A stretch of 32,302 nucleotides of DNA from the NCBI GenBank assembly GCA_019310485.1, contig JAFDEF010000035.1, positions 1 through 32,302 on the forward strand, given 5' to 3'. Positions 32,248 through 32,302 of the stretch are shown piece after piece. The position numbers were made by a program, and so were the translations under genes. The notes under the pieces are model-generated. The model saw only the letters and a program-made list of their open reading frames with translations, was not told where the DNA came from and did not search any database. Within the stretch, counting starts at the first letter, position 1, and the number at the start of each line of letters is the position of its first letter. The DNA comes from Deltaproteobacteria bacterium. GTDB lineage: Bacteria; Desulfobacterota; DSM-4660; Desulfatiglandales; HGW-15.

Positions 32248-32302
32248 TCCGCCGGAGGCGGACGAGGGTTCAAATCCCCGCCCTTGGGGCGTTAAGGAAC
32301 TT
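32248..32302 (-). repeat. Dispersed repeat, copy 3 (partial, inverted, at window edge)
   Basis: Read on the minus strand, this begins CCTTAACGCCCCAAGGGCGG near the window edge and continues through ATTTGAACCCT. It matches the right half of copies 1 and 2, with one missing G and one A-to-T change. It ends in TCCGCCGGAGGCGGA (32248-32262), related to the palindromic units after copy 1. The element continues beyond the window. Confidence 0.8.

Noticed and set aside
32240..32302. Degenerate tRNA suggested by GGGTTCAAATCCCC next to the tRNA cluster
   Set aside because: No D-arm, anticodon arm or acceptor pairing can be built. The segment is part of a repeat found at two other places in the window.
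1..32302. Insertion sequences, integrases or phage genes
   Set aside because: No transposase, integrase or phage structural protein is recognisable in any reading frame, despite the presence of small repeats.

Overview
The window looks like the chromosome of a dissimilatory sulfate-reducing bacterium, most likely a member of Desulfobacterota (the former Deltaproteobacteria). The main evidence is a near-complete sulfate-activation and APS-reduction locus: sat (12766-13986), aprB and aprA (15682-18105) and qmoA, qmoB, qmoC (21608-26290). Genus-level placement is not possible from the sequence alone.

Layout. Positions 1-1124 hold a decayed FAD-dependent oxidoreductase. Positions 1455-5899 hold a drug/metabolite-type exporter, a CCA-adding-type nucleotidyltransferase with an HD domain, a convergent radical SAM enzyme, a repeat-rich spacer and a putative lipoprotein. 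Positions 6087-9912 form a co-directional run: a Ser/Thr kinase fused to a cyclic-nucleotide-binding domain, rimO, and a polyprenyl diphosphate synthase, closed by a hairpin terminator. Positions 10162-12108 are a tight reverse-strand operon encoding a GAF protein, an atypical kinase and a UspA protein. It is divergent from sat.

The energy-metabolism block spans 12766-26290. It contains sat, a metallo-beta-lactamase-fold hydrolase on the other strand, aprBA with a strong terminator, an ETF:quinone oxidoreductase gene and qmoABC. Sat makes APS from sulfate and ATP, AprBA reduces APS to sulfite, and QmoABC is the membrane module thought to deliver quinol electrons to AprBA. An ETF:QO directly upstream of qmoA suggests that electrons from acyl-CoA oxidation may enter the same quinone pool.

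The most unusual feature is a duplicated two-gene cassette, a small zinc-ribbon protein followed by a SEC-C protein with an HExxH-like motif. The two copies flank etfQO-qmoABC in opposite orientations (19330-18188 on the minus strand, 26562-27600 on the plus strand). One copy keeps HELAH and the other has HQLAH. Two tandem YkgJ-type cysteine-cluster genes follow, so three pairs of metal-binding paralogues lie around the APS-reduction genes. I do not recognise this arrangement as a characterised system.

The right end carries ndk, a small membrane/coiled-coil protein, a long gene-free stretch, and a tRNA cluster Thr(TGT)-Tyr(GTA)-Gly(TCC)-Thr(GGT). Gene-free stretches hold several repeats: an 80-bp dispersed element (two near-identical copies plus a partial inverted one at the window edge), a four-unit 19-bp palindromic tandem array, and palindromes inside the tRNA cluster.
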